Shown: positions 23,981-36,360 of the stretch, piece after piece
Layout of the letters: each line of letters starts with the position of its first letter
How positions within the stretch are numbered: position 1 is the stretch's first letter
Assembly (NCBI GenBank): GCA_021442155.1
Contig: CM038215.1
Coordinates: forward strand, 276,632,413 to 276,696,412
Direction: 5' to 3'
Source of the DNA: Cymbidium sinense
Taxonomy: Eukaryota; Streptophyta; Magnoliopsida; Asparagales; Orchidaceae
DNA length: 64,000 nucleotides
Made by a program: the position numbers and the translations under genes
Notes under the pieces: model-generated
Database searches by the model: none
What the model saw: only the letters and a program-made list of their open reading frames with translations
Told to the model about the DNA's origin: nothing

Positions 23981-24800
23981 CTGAGTTTAAGGACTGCTTT
24001 GCATGGAGTTATAAAGAGATGCCTAGATTGGCTCCTGACAAAGCGGTCCATAAACTAATAATAGAGCTTACTGCTAACCCTATTAAGCAAGCTCTTAGAT
24101 GTATGTGATTAGACATAGAACAATAGGTCATTTATAAAGTCAAAAAACTGATCAATGTTGGCTTCATCTGGGAGGAAAAATACCCCACCTAGTTAGCCAG
24201 TGTCATCCTAGTTAAGAAAAAGAATGACCAAATTCACATATGCATTGATTTTAGGGATTTAAATAAGGTGTGTCTAAAAGATGAATTTCCATTTCCAATC
24301 TTGGAGCTGATGGTGGATATTTCCTCATCTGATGCAGTCTTCTCTTTCATGGATGGCTCATCTAGATATAACCAAATAAAGATGGCCCTTGAAGATGAAA
24401 GAAACATTGCTTTTAAAATGATCAATCTATTGCTATAAGGTCATGCCTTTAGAATTAAAAATGATAGTGTTACATACCAATGGCCTATGACTCGAATCTT
24501 TAATGAACTCATTCATCATCAAGTCGAGTGCTATGTTAATGATCTCATGGTCAAAAGTAGAGAAAAGAAACACCATCTCTTTGACTTGAGAGTAGTTTTC
24601 GAACATGTAAGACAATTAAACCTCAAAATGAACCCTCTGAAGTATACATTGAGTAGCAGGAAATTCCTTGGGTTTATTATTAACAAGGAATTGAAATCGA
24701 TCAAGAGATGATCAAGACGATATTAGAAATGCCACCCTATTAAAGTTTAACTCAACTCAGATCATTCCAAAGGTGATTGGCATATCTAAGATGCTTTATA
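23981..24800 (+). pseudogene. Ty3 reverse transcriptase, copy 2
   Basis: RT blocks in order: DCFAWSYKEMPRLAPD, then a TAG stop at 24124-24126 shared with the other copies, then VKKLINVGFIWEEKYPT-like sequence, KKKNDQIHICIDFRDLNK, DEFPFPILELMVD, FMDGSSRYNQIKMALEDERN and the catalytic box. The box reads YVND at 24532-24543 instead of YVDD: one of the two metal-binding aspartates is replaced by Asn, so even a repaired frame would be catalytically impaired. HLFDLRVVFEHVR and LRCFISIL-like sequence follow. Confidence 0.85.
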
Positions 24801-25370
24801 TCCATCTTATCGAGAAGATGTCAACCATTCTAAACACTTATAAAAAAGGATGGTAAGTTTAGGTGGGATGATAAGTGTGAGCATGTCTTTAAAGACATCA
24901 AGCATTACGATGTTTCGCCACCTATCTTGGGCAAGTCAAACTTTACACTCTTAGATGACTCCCTTGGTGCTTTATTGGCCAAAGCCAATGATGGAGGGAA
25001 GGAAAACACCCTCTACTACCTCAACTGTCAACTAATCCCTATTAAGGCTAATTATCCAACCATTGAAAAGCATTGCCTAGCTTTAATCTTTGCATCCCAA
25101 AAGTTACAACACAACATGCTTTCTTATAAGGTGAACTTAATCTCTGATTAATTAACTGATCTCACACACATGATGCTACCTAGATGGTTGGCATAATGGT
25201 CCATGATCCTCTCGCAGTTTGACATTACCTTCATACCCCTCTATGCAGTGAAAGGACAAGCGCTAGTATATTTCTTAGCAGCACACCCACTTCCTGCAGC
25301 CTCTTTGCTTAGTGATGATCTCCCCGATGAATAAATCATGAACTTAGTGGATACTAGCATTCACCGCTAG
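24801..25370 (+). pseudogene. Ty3 RNase H (first), copy 2
   Basis: Connection and RNase H: KYHLWD/DDKCEHVFKDIKHY-like start, FTLLDDSLGALLAKANDGGK, NTLYYLNCQLIPIKANYPTI and EKHCLALIFASQKL. After a stop comes a region near 25180-25330 with QFDITFIPLYAVKGQ-like and LSDDLPDE-like sequence in shifted frames. The order and spacing equal copy 1. Confidence 0.75.
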
Positions 25371-25830
25371 GAGATATACTTTGATGGTGCGGCTTCCTCT
25401 CAAAGAGGAGAAGAACCATAATCTACTATTCTAAGAAAGGCAGGGGTAGAAATAGTTCTCTTAACTCTGGACTGAGATGTGATGAGATTCTCATATCTTC
25501 TGTCTAATCCTTGCACCAACAATGAAGCCAAATATGAGGCTCGATTGGAGTTAGTGTACTTTAAGCATCTAGAACATCAACATCTTTGGGGATTCTCAGC
25601 TAGTTATTAACCAATTTGTTGGGTCCTATAAGGTTATTAAAGCCCAAGCTCCATCACTACCACAAGTACACTATGGACTTATTGGCCCAAATCCTAAAGG
25701 TTACCATTTATAAGATTCCTCAAGGAGAGAACACCGTAGTGTATGCTTTAGCCAAGCTTGCTAAGGAGTTGGCAAGTCCAGAAGATGAGTCAATATCAAT
25801 AAAGGTCCAAAATAGACATGTCTTATCTCT
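25371..25830 (+). pseudogene. Second (archaeal-like) RNase H, copy 2
   Basis: Starts at the shared TAG (25378-25380), followed by EIYFDGAASSQRGEE, a NPCTNNEAKYEA block, INIFGDSQLVINQFVGSYK, then LLAQILKVTIYKIPQGENTV and YALAKLAKELASPEDESISI. A stop lies after VIN. The catalytic FDG and GDS blocks are recognisable. It lies between the first RNase H and integrase, as expected for Tat elements. Confidence 0.75.
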
Positions 25831-27130
25831 TATTGATATTGAACTCATCAAAAAGTACACTCTTAAAGGGGAGGTTGCCATTGCAAAGAAGGATGAGAGT
25901 TAGATTGGAGGCAATTATTCATGGATTACCTAAATAAAGGTAAACTACCTCAAGATAAGTCTCAAGCCCATCAGATTAAGTAGAAAGCACTTTCTTACGC
26001 TCTTGTGGATGGTGTCTTGTGCTGATGGACTTTCGATCAGATGTGGTTACATTATTTAAACAAGCAGAAAGCTCATAAGATTATTACTGAGGTACACTCA
26101 AGATTATGTAGAGCCAACCAATTTGGTCCGAAGATGAAAGCCAAGATCAAGAAACTAGTATACTACTGATCATCGATGATAAAAGATTGCATGGATACGG
26201 CTGGGCGATGCCACCAATGTCAAATACACGGTGTGGTCCTACACCAACCACCCAACATTCTATATATTAAGTTGGCCTCATGGCCATTCAAGTGTTGGTG
26301 TATCGACATAGTGGGTTTGACTGATCCTCTTTCTTCCAAGGGTCATTAGTTCATCTTAGCTACTGACTACTTTTTCAAATGGGCTAAGGTGATTCCACTT
26401 AGAGAGGTCAGAACTCAACATGTGCTCTAGTTTTTTTAAGAATGATATCGTATATAGGTTTGCAGTGCCTCGATGAATTATATCTGATAAAGGTACTGCA
26501 TTTAAGAGCACCGAGATCAACAACTTTTCCCAGAGATACATAATATATTAGAGATATTCTACCATCAACTACTTGAGGGTAAACGACTTAGCAAAATCCT
26601 TCAATAAAACTCTCATTCAAATACTAAAGAAGACACTCAGCAATAGTAAGGGAGAGTGGTATGAGTAGTTAGTTGAAGCATTATTGGCCTACCGCACCAC
26701 ATACATAACTACAACTCAATCTACTCCTTTCTCCTTAGTGTATGGGTCTAAAGCTATTTTACGATTAGAAGTCCAACTCCCACCACTAAGGATAGTTGTG
26801 GGTAGCAAGATCATAACAGAGTAGAATGCCAAGTTACGGTTAGAAGTGCGTGAAGGTTTGGAGGAGAGGCATTGCAGGTATGCCAAAACCTCAAGTTGTA
26901 CAAAGATAAAATGATTCAAGCTCACAATAAGTTGGTCCATCCTAGAGCTTTTCAAGTTGGAGAGCTTATTTTAGATCTAAGGAGATTGTTGCCCATCATA
27001 AGATGGGAGGTTTGAACCCACTTGGGAAGGCCCTTTTCCATAGAGAAGGCCTACAAGAGGATCTTATCGCTTATTAAGCATAAGGGAGAGCACCCAATGC
27101 TTCAATCAATGGGCTCTACTTAAAGAAATA
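25831..27130 (+). pseudogene. Ty3 integrase, copy 2
   Basis: Zinc-finger module with KAHKIITEVHSRLCRANQ and AGRCHQCQIHGVVLHQPPNI. Catalytic core: CIDIVGLTDPLSSKGH with the first Asp codon at 26305-26307, then ISDKG, where DNG is usual, with the second Asp at 26486-26488. A TAG at 26666-26668 (WYE-stop-LVEALLAYRT) is shared with the other copies. A QLKPFSLVYG-like block and the GPY-type tail follow, ending near 27130 at an INGLYLKKYY-equivalent with frame damage. Confidence 0.8.
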
Positions 27131-29640
27131 TTATAAATCATATTTGAAAATAATTATCATCAATGAAAATTTTATTTCGAATTCAATCTCTTCTATGTTG
27201 AAAGTATTCTTATTTGTGAATCTGCCACAATGTGTTTAGGTAGGTAAGGAACCCGAGTGCCTAACCTTCATCGACAACACAAATATAAACTACACACAAA
27301 ATATAAAATAAACACATATCATTTGTCTGGCTACTCGAGTTAAGATAATGCCCCTAGACACTCACTCAAGAGGTCTAGTCGACTAGTTACCCTAGTGTGT
27401 CACCCTAGTGGTCTTCTTGCTTTGGAGGATGTAAGTCTGCTACACTTTCCTTCTTTACTTGGCCACTACACACTGACAAATGCCTTGTTAGTTTAGTAGG
27501 CCTTACTACATGGCCGGTAAGCTAGCTCATGTGGGCTTCATTTAAGAAGATGTGAGTCTGTTACACTTTCTTCTTGGATTAGCCTTCATGCACTAATTGG
27601 GTCGAGTATATTTAAGGTTTAGGATAGGTCCCCTTGTGGCTCCTTCCCTCCTAACTACTTCAAGTCTGGGTCTAGTCCTTCCTCAGGGCTCCCCGCTTTG
27701 TAGTCTCTCTAGGTCAGGTAGCATCTATCTCACTGATGATAGGCTATCCCGATGTTCATTCCACTAGTATAAGCCCATTCTTCTTTTTTAGGATCATTGC
27801 ACACCGGCACCACCATAGTTTGGTTGGTTCTCACTATTCTGATGGATACACCACTCATGCTGATGGATACTCCTTTGGTTGGTTGGTTCTCACACCTTAG
27901 AATACATCACTCATGGTAGATGTAAGTCTTCTACACTTTCTCCTTGAGTTGGCCATCTTACACCTATAAGCTTTCTTTTCCAGGGCTTAGAATAATGGCC
28001 CCTAGCACCTCCTGTATACTATATTTGGATCATATTTTGTGACCTCAAACTACTGGTTACTATGATTAGAGTTCCCTTTCCAAATAACCACCCCTGTGGT
28101 TAGAGAATTCATCCTGTGGATGCACAGATTCTCCCTTGGTCCAGTAAATCTGAGATAGGTTAAGTTCAACATATCCCCTTTCAATATGGTCCCTCACACA
28201 CTAACAAGGTCCATGCAAAGATAAAAATAAAATATATATTCACTTGTGGATTAGGAAGACACCATTAGCAGTACCTTTTCCCAAGCAGACATCCTATCTT
28301 TAGGGTAGTGTCAACAAAACTCCCTATAGGAATCACCTGACTACTCTTAAGTTGATATAAGTCCCCATCAACATTCACTCAGTAGTCACCCTTAAGTTAG
28401 GTTCTTTTTGTTGTGCTACCAGTAGGTCACCCCGTTTTGTTCCTACTTTAGAAGATGTAAATCTACTAGACCTTCTTCCTAGCACCATTGCACACCAAAA
28501 GCCAACCCCTTTGGCTAGCTTTACCACATGCTAGTAGACTATCCCTTGGATGTGTAAATTTGAGATAGAAGTCGAATCCCTTTCTCTTATTGCACACTAA
28601 CATGGTCCATAAATTAAATCTATTAAATTTGACCTAGCTCACATCCCCAGTGGATATACCCTCAATTTGAAATCAAACTTAACCAAAAAAACCATATGAA
28701 ATCACATGAAATGAAGATAAAATTAACTCTAACTACTTTTGAGTTGACAGAAGTCCCTAGTAGCATTCACTCAGTAGTCACCCTAGGTCAGGTTCAATTT
28801 GTTATGCATCCAAGAAGTCACCACAATAATTTCTCCTTGCTTTGGAAGATGTAAGTATGCTATGCCTCTTCCTAGCATAGCCATTGCACATTGAAAGGCA
28901 ACCCCTTTGGTTAGCTAGCTCTACCCCGCAGCTAGTAGACTATCCCTTTGGATTTGTAAACTTGAGGTAGGTTAAAGTTGATATATCCCCTTCTTAGTGG
29001 GTTCATTGCACATCGACAGGGTTCATACATTAACTCAAATTAAATAAAACCCAATTTGATTTTCCCTAATGGAGTTAAATCACACCCTTCTCCCTAGTGG
29101 AGCCCCAAATCATATGTAAACAAGTCAAGCAAATAAATCAAATTCAAAACCAACCTCCCTAGTGGAACCAAATTAAACCAACTCCCCTAGTAGGGTCTAA
29201 AGTAAAGAAATCCAACTAAACTCTTATTCCTAGCAGATACATCCCTAAACAAATCTATAGAATCAAACACAAATCCCAATTCCAGTGGATAGCCTCAACC
29301 TTCTTCCCTAGTGGAAGGCTCATATACCCAATCTGGAGCAGACTTGAGCCCATATCTTTAGCATATATGCCTTCACATCAATTAAAACTAAACAAATTAA
29401 AGTCAAATTGATCTAAATCCCCAGTGGATTCTAAATTCTTATCCCCAGCGGATCAGCTTTCCACAAATCATATAGTCAAATCAAATTCAAACCTTATCCC
29501 CAATAGATTTTCTTCTTCTATTCCCTTGAGATAGTCCCCTCACATGTCATGTCTAACGTATGTGTGATCCCCTAAAGGATCTGCCTCCATGTCTTTGACA
29601 TGGAATTCTCATGAAATCTTATTTCTTCTCTTAGACACAC
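27131..29640 (+). repeat. 3' non-coding region with ~400-bp degenerate repeats, copy 2
   Basis: About five related units with the gatgtaagtctgctacactt-type core near 27425, 27546, 27916, 28451 and 28854. Phrases such as ccctttggatttgtaaa, cccagtggatatgcc and ccctagtggagcc recur. No coding capacity was recognised, and no match to the left end of the element that would mark it as an LTR was seen. Confidence 0.65.
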
Positions 29641-31120
29641 CTTTAATACTTCAACAAAAAGCCTAATAATGTATTTGTTCAAATTACATCATCTTAATGT
29701 TGTAATCAACATTTTATGATTTATGATGGTGCAAGCTCAAACTAAATATACAATATCATGCTAAACATATAATTGTGTGAATTAACACATTATATTATAT
29801 TATAATATATGATGTTATATTATAATTCACTATAATATAATATATTGTCTAACATACACCTCATTAGAATCACTTAAAAGGAACAAATTACAAAAATTTC
29901 TCAAAATATGAATAATGTTCATTTTGGAAGTAAAATTATTATTTTTCCTATTAGAAATGGTACAAAATAGCATAATTTTGGTGTTGCTTCTTGGTGTGTA
30001 ACATGAATTTGGCAAACTCTTCCATCTCAACCTTCAAATTAAATTTTTTGTGAGTTTTGACCCAACTTATTATAACAAAAGTAAAACATACTAAAATTTA
30101 CAATAACATTTAGTAACACATCACCACATTCATATATATGTGAGGTTTTATACTGTTATATACATTATATTTTAATATGCTTTCATATAATATATTATCT
30201 TACATTACACTTAAAATTGAATCACTTTAAGAAAAAAATTTATAAAATTTGGTTGAAAAATGAACATTTATTTTGGATACAAAATTCCATTCTTTGATTA
30301 AATGACACACATAGCACACCCCAATGTTTCCCTAAACTTACCTTAAATTTGGCCAAATCCCATCATCTCAGCCTATAAATCAATATTTTTATGAATTATA
30401 CCAGTACAAACTCTACTACATCATACTATAATAAATTAAAATATGCTAAACAATAAGTAGTAATACACAATAGTATGCTATAATTCATGATACTACACTA
30501 TTATGACATCCTATATTATAATACACTATAACATATTACATTATATTATATTGCATATCACATCATAGGGGATTGCTTAAGATAAAAAAATCATAAAATT
30601 ATTCTAAATAATAAAAGACTAATTTTTTAGTTGTATCACTTACATATTTTAAATTGAAATAATATATTATGATGCCATGCTCTACCGATTATGAATTTGG
30701 CCAAATTCCACCATTTTAAAGTCTAAATAAACATTTTTATAAATAATGCTATTTTAGGCTCGACTGCATGATTATATAATACTAAAAGAATTTAAAATGA
30801 GAAGAACAATATATTATGATATATGATGATATACTATGCTACAACATATAATATTTATTAGAACATAAAATCTTACTTTTTAGGCTACAAGTGGCATAGC
30901 ACACCTTTGGTACTACAACCTAATTCCCATTTGAAATTAAATAAATTTCATCATCTGATTTATTAAATCAATCTTTTTATGATTTATATTAATATAGACT
31001 ATAGGGAACAATACCATAACATACTAAAACATTTCAAAACATCTTATAACATCCAAAAACACATCACTACATGCTCAAATATATGATGTTTATATACTAT
31101 ATATGGTATTATAATATGAG
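29641..31120 (+). repeat. AT-rich ~330-bp degenerate tandem repeats, copy 2
   Basis: Four to five units. Anchors with a gaatttggccaaattccaccat-like phrase, followed by an acatttttatgaattat-like phrase, lie near 29679, 30004, 30344, 30694 and 30932, giving spacings of about 325, 340, 350 and 240 bp. Each unit also has a cataatactatata-type AT tract. It ends at tatgagttagggttag, where the telomere-like array begins. Confidence 0.65.
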
Positions 31121-31590
31121 TTAGGGTTAGGTATTCAAATCTCTAATAGTCAAGGGAAAGTCTCTTTAAGACATTTTCTTTAGTTACCATAACTATGTTA
31201 GATTAGGTTTCTTTTAGATCTACCCTAATGACATCTTTATTCAAGGTTTTGGGTTGTTGGGGTTTAGGGTTAGTTTAGGATTTAGGGTTAGTTTAGTGTT
31301 TACGATTTAGGGTTAGTTTAGGGTTTAGGGTTTAAGATTAGATGTGGGTTTAGAGTTTAAGGTTAGTTTAGGGTTTAGGGTTTAGGGTGGTAAGTTTTAG
31401 GGTTTAAAGTTGTAGGTTTTAGGGTTTGAGGTTTAAGGTTTAGGGTTCTAGGCTCTTGGGTTTAGGATTTTGGTTTTAGGGTTTAGGGTTTATGGTTTAG
31501 TGTTTAGGGTTTAAGGTTTTTAGGGTTTAGGGTTTTAGTTTTAGGTTTAGGGTTTAAGTTTTAGTTTATGGTTTAGGGTTTAAGGTATTT
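31121..31590 (+). repeat. Telomere-like array with a conserved ~110-bp spacer
   Basis: After ttagggttag comes a non-telomeric spacer (about 31131-31245: tattcaaatctctaatagtc, aagtctctt, ttagttaccataactatgtt). It also occurs at about 56395-56515. Then fairly canonical TTTAGGG words and variants (tagggttagtttagg) run to 31590. Confidence 0.8.
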
Positions 31591-31998
31591 TTAATAGAGA
31601 ATAAATTCAGATTTAACATTTCTTCTTTTGATTTCATCAACCAAGTAGCATCCCAAGTTTTCACAAGACATGATAGATGAAAAAGAGAGCACCCATAGAG
31701 ATCAAAAGTTTAGATAAGTAAAACCATCTCACAGAGTTCCATAAGCAAATCGATATGATCTTGCTCTAGTTCCCATTAACCACCCCGCCTCTCGAGTAGT
31801 AGATCTCATATTAATCTCTCCCTCCACCACTAACTATCACTCCTCCTACCACCATAACCATACCACCACCCTATATCCGGCACCTCCAGATCCTACACCA
31901 ATATGATAATCATGGCCTCTGCCTTCGCCTCCATCGCCAGATCTAGATTTATCCTAGTTGATGGTGATGTTCCTACCATCAAAATTCTATCTATTCTT
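31591..31998 (-). pseudogene. Glycine-rich RNA-binding protein retro-fragment, type 1, copy B1
   Basis: Minus strand from 31998: KNR, stop, NFDGRNITIN, stop, DKSRSGDGGEGRGHD, then a degenerate glycine-rich tail and a 3' UTR-like end with caaatttattctctatt-type sequence next to a short A tract. It begins at the same base context (...attctt|aggg) as copies A and D1, so all three come from one truncated ancestor. The TAG after ITIN is shared with D1 but absent from A, which keeps GAG there. Confidence 0.7.
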
Positions 31999-33479
31999 AG
32001 GGCTTAAGGTTTAGGGTTAGTTTAGGGTTTAGGGTTTAGATTTGGGGGTTTAGGTTTAGGGTTAGTAGGGTAGGTTTAGGGTTTAGGGTTTATGTTTTAG
32101 GGTTGTGGATTTAGGTTTAGGGTTTAGGGTTGTGGTTTGGGTTTGGGGTTGTTTTTAGGTTTAGGGTTTTTTTAGTTGTGGTTTGTTTTAGTGGTTAGTG
32201 GGTTTAGGGTTTAAGTTTTGGTTTAGTTTAATGGTTTGGGATTTAATATTTAGGGTTTAGAATTTAGTTTAGTTTTTTTAATTAAGCAAACTAGTAGTAG
32301 TTTATTTAGTTTATTTAGTTTATTTTTTATTTATTTGAGTTTATTTTATTTTATTTTATTTAGGTTTATTTATTATTTTTAATTAGTTTAGTTTATTTAT
32401 TTCACGGTTATTTATTTTAGTTATGGTTTTTATTTTAATTTATTTTTAAGGTTTAAGTTTAATTTTTAGTTGAATTTTTTTCTTTAGTTTCTATTTTTGG
32501 TTTAGGTTTTATTTTTTATTTTCAAGTTTAGGTTTTTATTTTCTTTTTTTAGGTTCAGGTTTTAGGTTTTTATTTTAGGTTTATTTTTAGGTTTTATTTT
32601 TTTAGTTTAGGTTTAGGTTTATTTTTAATTTATTTTATTTTATTAAATTTTAGTTTTGGTTTAAGTTTAATTTATTTTAGGTTTAGGTTTAGGTTTTATT
32701 TATTTTAGTTTAGTTTATTTTAGTTTAGGCTTAGGTTTATTTTATTTTGTTTATTTTATTTTTATTTTAGGTTTAGGTTTCTTTTTTAGTTTAGGTTTAG
32801 GTTTATTATTTATTCATTTTTATGTTTATTTAGGTTAATTTTGAGGTTTAGGTTTATTTATTTTTTTTTATTTTTTATTTTATTTATATTTTATTTATTT
32901 ACATTAGTTGTTATTTATTGTTTATTTTAGTTTATTTTTTATTTTACTTTAATAGGTTTTCTTTATTTATTATTATTTTATTTTATTTTTATTTTATTTA
33001 GTTTAGGTTTTTTTATATTTTTTTATCTTGAGGTTTAGGTTTTATTTTATTTTTAGGTTTATTTAGTTTAGGGTTTAGGTTAGGTTTAGGTTTAGTGTAG
33101 CCCAGGGTCTTTTTTCAGGGTGGGTTGGTCATTTATGGTATTTAGGGTTTAGGGTTTGGTGTTTAGGGCCTAGGCTTTGGCTTTGAGTTTAAGTAGTTTA
33201 GGTTTAGGGTTTAGGGTTTTAGATTTAGGGTTATGGTTTGTCAGTTAGATTAGGGTTTAGTTTAGTTTAGGTCTGGGTTTATGGTTTAGGTTTAGGTTAG
33301 TTGGTTATAAGTCTAGGGTTTAGGGTTTAGGGTTTAGGGTTTTATGGATTAGGATTTAGGGTTTAGGGTTTAGGGTTTTAGGGTTTAGGGTTGAGGGTTG
33401 AGTTTCTATGGTTTAGTGTTTAGTGATTTGGGTTTCAGTTTTAGGTTTAAGGTTTAAGTTTTTTGTTTAGGGTTTAAGG
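31999..33479 (+). repeat. Degenerate telomere-like array between two GRP fragments
   Basis: Canonical TTTAGGG near both GRP edges, and tttattttatttagttta-type sequence in the centre (32280-33060). A short GC-richer patch lies at 33090-33190 (gcccaggg, ggcctaggc). Nothing coding. Confidence 0.85.
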
Positions 33480-33780
33480 TTTTTTTTAACAGAGAATAAA
33501 TTCAGATTCAACATTTCTTCTTTTTGATTTGATCAACCAAGTAGCACCATAAGTTTTCTAAGACAGAAGTGATGGTAGAGATAAAAAAAGAGAACCCTTA
33601 GAGCAAATAAAATACCATAGATAAGTAGATTCATCTTTATTGTAAAGACATAGTTCCATAAGGAACAGATCGGATCGACCATTCTTCAATTTATCCAATT
33701 CCCATTAGAACCACCCACCTCGGTGATCGCCATCATATCCCGATCTCTCTCGCCACCATTTTTAACCTCCATCGCTCCTT
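33480..33780 (-). pseudogene. Glycine-rich protein retro-fragment, type 2, copy B2
   Basis: Shorter fragment carrying only the glycine-rich end and the 3' UTR-like part. On the minus strand it starts at AAGGAGCGATGG next to the array and ends with TTGTTCTCTGTT-like sequence, a short A tract (T run 33480-33487 on the plus strand) and CCTTAAACC array. The truncation point matches D2 (59079), and it differs from type 1, which still includes the RRM end. Confidence 0.65.
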
Positions 33781-36350
33781 GGTTTAGGTTTAAGTTTTAT
33801 TTTTTTAGGTTTTAGTTTTTATTTTAGGTTGTAAGTCTAGGGTTTAGGTTTAGGTTTTATTTTATTTTATTTAGGTCTAGGTGTAGGTTTATTTATTTTA
33901 GTTTAGTTTATTTTAGTTTAGTTTTTTATTTTATTTTATTTATTTTATTTTTTTTTTAGGTTTTCTTTTAGTTTAAGATTTTGGTTTATGTTTTTATTTT
34001 TTTATTTTTTAGGTTTATTTTTTAGGTATAGGTTTTTATTTAGTTTTTATTTTATTTTATTTTATGTTTATTTTATTTTTATTTTATTAAGGTTTTTTAT
34101 TCATAAGTTTATTTTATTTTTTAGTTTCGTTTAGGTTTTTATTTTAGTTTATTTTTATTTTTTAATTTTTGTTTCAAGTTTTACAATAGGTTTTTATTAT
34201 TTTTATTTATTTATTTTATTTTTACATTTTATTTAGTTTATGCTTAGGTTTTTTTTATTTTTATTTTAGTTTATTTTTTAAGTTTAGTTTAGTTTATTTT
34301 AGGGTTTTGTCTTTAGTTAGTTTAGGGTTTATATTTTAGGTTTTAGGTTTAGGGTTTAAGTTTAGGGTTTTTGTTTAGGGTTTTAGGTTTAGGTTGTGGT
34401 TTAGAGGTCAGTCAGGTATGGTTAGTGTGGTTGGGTAGTGTAGTTTGTGGTTGAGGTTTTAGTTAGGTCACCATTTTAGGGAGGTTTGAGGTTTTAATAG
34501 TCTTGTGGTTTAGGTTTATAAGGTTAATTTTGTGGTGGGTGGTTAGGGTTTAGGTTTAGGTAGAGTTTAGGATGGGGTAAGGTTGGGTTTAGGGTTTAGG
34601 GTTGCATTTAGTTTAGGGTAGATTTAGTAGGTTTTAAAGTTATTTAGGTTAGATTTTTAGTCATGGTATTGGATTTTGGGTTTAGGGTTTAGCTTTAGGG
34701 TTGGATTTGTATTTATTTAAAATTAAGCAAACCAATGTTTTGGTTTATTTAGTTTATTTATTATTTATTTTGTTTTATTTTAATTTTTAATTTTATTTTA
34801 TTTTTATTTATTTTATTTATTTTAGTTGATTTTTATTGTAGTTTATTTTTTAGGTTTTGGTTTAGGTTTATGATTCTTTTTTAGTTTAGTTTTATTTTTA
34901 TTTTATTTTTTAGGTTTAAGTTTTTTTTTATTTTTAGGTTTTTTGTTTATGTTTTTATTTTAATTTTTTAGGTTTAGATTTAGGTTTTTTATTTTAGGTT
35001 TTATTTTTTAGTTTAGGTTTAGGTTTATTTATATTTTATTTTATTTTATTTAGTTTAGGGTATAGGTTTAGTGTATTTTAGGTTTAGGTTTAGGTTTTAT
35101 TTATTTTACTTTAGGTTTGGATTTATTTTATTTTGTTTATTTTATGTTTAGGTTTATTTGTTTTTCGATTTAAGTTTTATATTTTATTTATTTTTAGGTT
35201 TTATTTTTAGGTTTATTTTTTCGATTTAGGTTTTAATTTAGTTTTTATTTAATTTTATTTTAGGTTTATTTTATTTTTAATTTATGTTTTGGTTTTATTT
35301 TGTTTATGTATTTTATTTTTCGGATTATTTTATTTTTTAGTTTAGTTTAAGTTTTTATTAATTTTATTTTAGTTTAGGTTTTATTTTTAGGTTTAGATTT
35401 TTATTTTTATTTTTTAGTTTAGGTTTAGGTTTAGGTTTAATTTATTTTAGTTTATGTTTGGGTTATTTTATTTTGTTTATTTTAGGTTTAGGTTTATTTT
35501 CTTTTTGGGTTTAAGTTTTATATTTTATTTATTTTTAGGTTTTATTTTTGGGTTTATTTTTTAGGTTTAGGTTTTTATTTAGTTTTTATTTTACTTTAGT
35601 TTAGGTTAATTTTATTTTTATTTTATGTTTGGGTTTTATTTTATTTATGCATTTTATTTTTAAGTTTATTTTATTTTTTTAGTTTAGTTTAAGTTTTTAT
35701 TAATTTTATTTTAGTTTAGTTGTTTTTTTTTAGGTTTTGATTTTAGTTTTGGTTTTTAATTTATTTTATAATTTTTAGGTTTAGGTTTAGAGTTTTATTT
35801 TAATTTTTAAGGTTTAGGTTTTTTATATTTATTTTAGCTTTATTTTAGGTATTATTTTTTAGTTTAGGTTTAGGTTTATTTTTTGTTTATTTTATTTTAT
35901 TTAGTTTATGTTTAGTTTATTTTAGGTTTAGGTTTAAGTTTTATTTATTTTAGTTTATTTTATGTTTTTTATATTATTTCTATCTTATGTTAAGGTTTTT
36001 TTTTTAGTTTAGGGATTAGGTTTTATTTTTTATTTTTTTAGGTTTATTTTTTAGGTTAAGGTTTTTATTTGATTTTTTTTTATTTTATTTTAGGTTTATT
36101 TTATTTTTAACTTACATTTAGTTTTTATTTTATTTAGGTTTTTTATTCTTCGGGTTATTTTATGTTTTTATTTATTTTAGTTTAGTTTTTGTTTATTTTT
36201 TTATTTTATTTTATTTTTAGGTTTAGGTTTAGGTTTTAGTTTAGGGTTTTATTTTATTTCATTATTTTATTTTATTTATGTTTAGGGGTTTTATTTATTT
36301 TATTTTTAAGTTTTATTTTATTTAGGTTTAGGTTTTTAGGTTTTTATGGG
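33781..36350 (+). repeat. Degenerate telomere-like array before LINE 1
   Basis: Long array dominated by tttattttatttaggttta words with some TTTAGGG patches (34310-34390, 34560-34620). No coding capacity. The right end, ggtttttatggg, is followed at once by the LINE poly(A) tract (as T on this strand). Confidence 0.85.
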
Positions 36351-36360
36351 TTTTTTTTTG

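Larger units (their letters stand above)
15725..31120 (+). mobile_element. Ty3/gypsy (Tat-type) retrotransposon, copy 2, degenerate
   Basis: The most complete copy. It holds the N-terminal half of protease (15725-15918), a ~6.7 kb non-coding interruption, the C-terminal half of protease, linker, RT, RNase H, second RNase H, integrase, ~400-bp repeats and ~330-bp AT-rich repeats. No gag was found: the array directly precedes the protease. No LTR pair was recognised by comparing both ends. Pol is full of stops and shifts. The element is older than, or as old as, the tandem amplification, because some stops are shared between copies. Confidence 0.85.
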
